DNA from: Deltaproteobacteria bacterium
GTDB lineage: Bacteria > Desulfobacterota_B > Binatia > UBA9968
Length of the DNA stretch: 5,420 nt
Direction: 5' to 3'
Assembly: GCA_030620935.1 (NCBI GenBank)
Contig: JAUXIP010000174.1
Location: 1-5,420 of the forward strand
Positions 5,391 to 5,420 of the stretch are shown here, in pieces. A program made the position numbers and the translations under genes. The notes under the pieces were generated by a model. That model saw only the letters and a list, made by a program, of their open reading frames with translations, ran no database searches and was not told the DNA's origin. Numbering within the stretch: position 1 is the stretch's first letter; every line of letters begins with the position of its first letter.

Positions 5391-5420
5391 ATGGAAAAGC
5401 TTGTGATAAGCGGGGGTAAG
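5391..5420 (+). CDS. Start of a probable second PhnM-type amidohydrolase (cut off by the window)
   Basis: Only ten codons are visible, reading MEKLVISGGK. They match the first ten residues of the preceding phnM-like protein (MGELIITGGN) at five positions, with two further conservative pairs. Such a short beta strand ending in GG is typical at the N terminus of PhnM and other amidohydrolase-superfamily proteins. Position after phnL and the degenerate phnM-like gene makes a genuine PhnM the natural guess. The strong ribosome binding site makes the start convincing. The family assignment is an inference from ten residues and context; other amidohydrolases cannot be excluded. Confidence 0.5.
   Translation, partial: MEKLVISGGK

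Overview
The window is a single block of co-directional (+ strand) genes encoding the carbon-phosphorus (C-P) lyase pathway, which releases phosphate from alkylphosphonates. From left to right it holds the 3' part of phnI (cut by the left edge), then phnG, phnH, phnJ, phnK, phnL, a phnM-like amidohydrolase, and the first ten codons of another gene whose start resembles a second phnM-like protein (cut by the right edge). Each assignment comes from recognising family motifs in the translated protein. No tRNA, rRNA, mobile element or CRISPR was seen, and there is no stretch of 300 bases without a gene.

The genes are packed as one operon. The gaps are 12 nt (phnI-phnG) and 1 nt (phnG-phnH). phnH and phnJ overlap by 14 nt, and phnJ and phnK by 4 nt (TTGA). 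A 30-nt gap precedes phnL, a 97-nt gap precedes the phnM-like gene, and 15 nt separate that gene from the next start. Most starts have a clear purine-rich ribosome binding site. No convincing promoter or terminator lies inside the window, so the promoter should be upstream. In the known pathway PhnG, H, I and L load methylphosphonate onto the ribose of ATP. PhnM removes pyrophosphate. PhnJ, a radical SAM enzyme, cleaves the C-P bond. PhnK and PhnL are ABC-type ATPases that dock on the PhnGHIJ core.

The order I-G-H-J-K-L-M differs from the usual G-H-I-J-K-L-M. The core catalytic residues look intact: the PhnI HxxxxH zinc pair, the PhnJ glycine and four cysteines, and the PhnK ATPase motifs. 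Several proteins deviate strikingly. PhnK has a four-cysteine CxxC...CxxC insert. PhnL has a degraded signature motif, Asp in place of the catalytic Glu, and Gln in place of the switch His. The phnM-like protein lacks most metal-binding motifs of PhnM and is shorter, and the start of what looks like a related gene follows immediately. The window therefore looks like a remodelled C-P lyase operon in which two accessory proteins may be pseudoenzymes.

The host is a bacterium of moderate to fairly high GC content, with ATG, GTG and TTG starts and strong Shine-Dalgarno sites. The proteins are clearly diverged from the Escherichia coli versions, so this is not an enterobacterium. I cannot name the phylum safely from the sequence alone.
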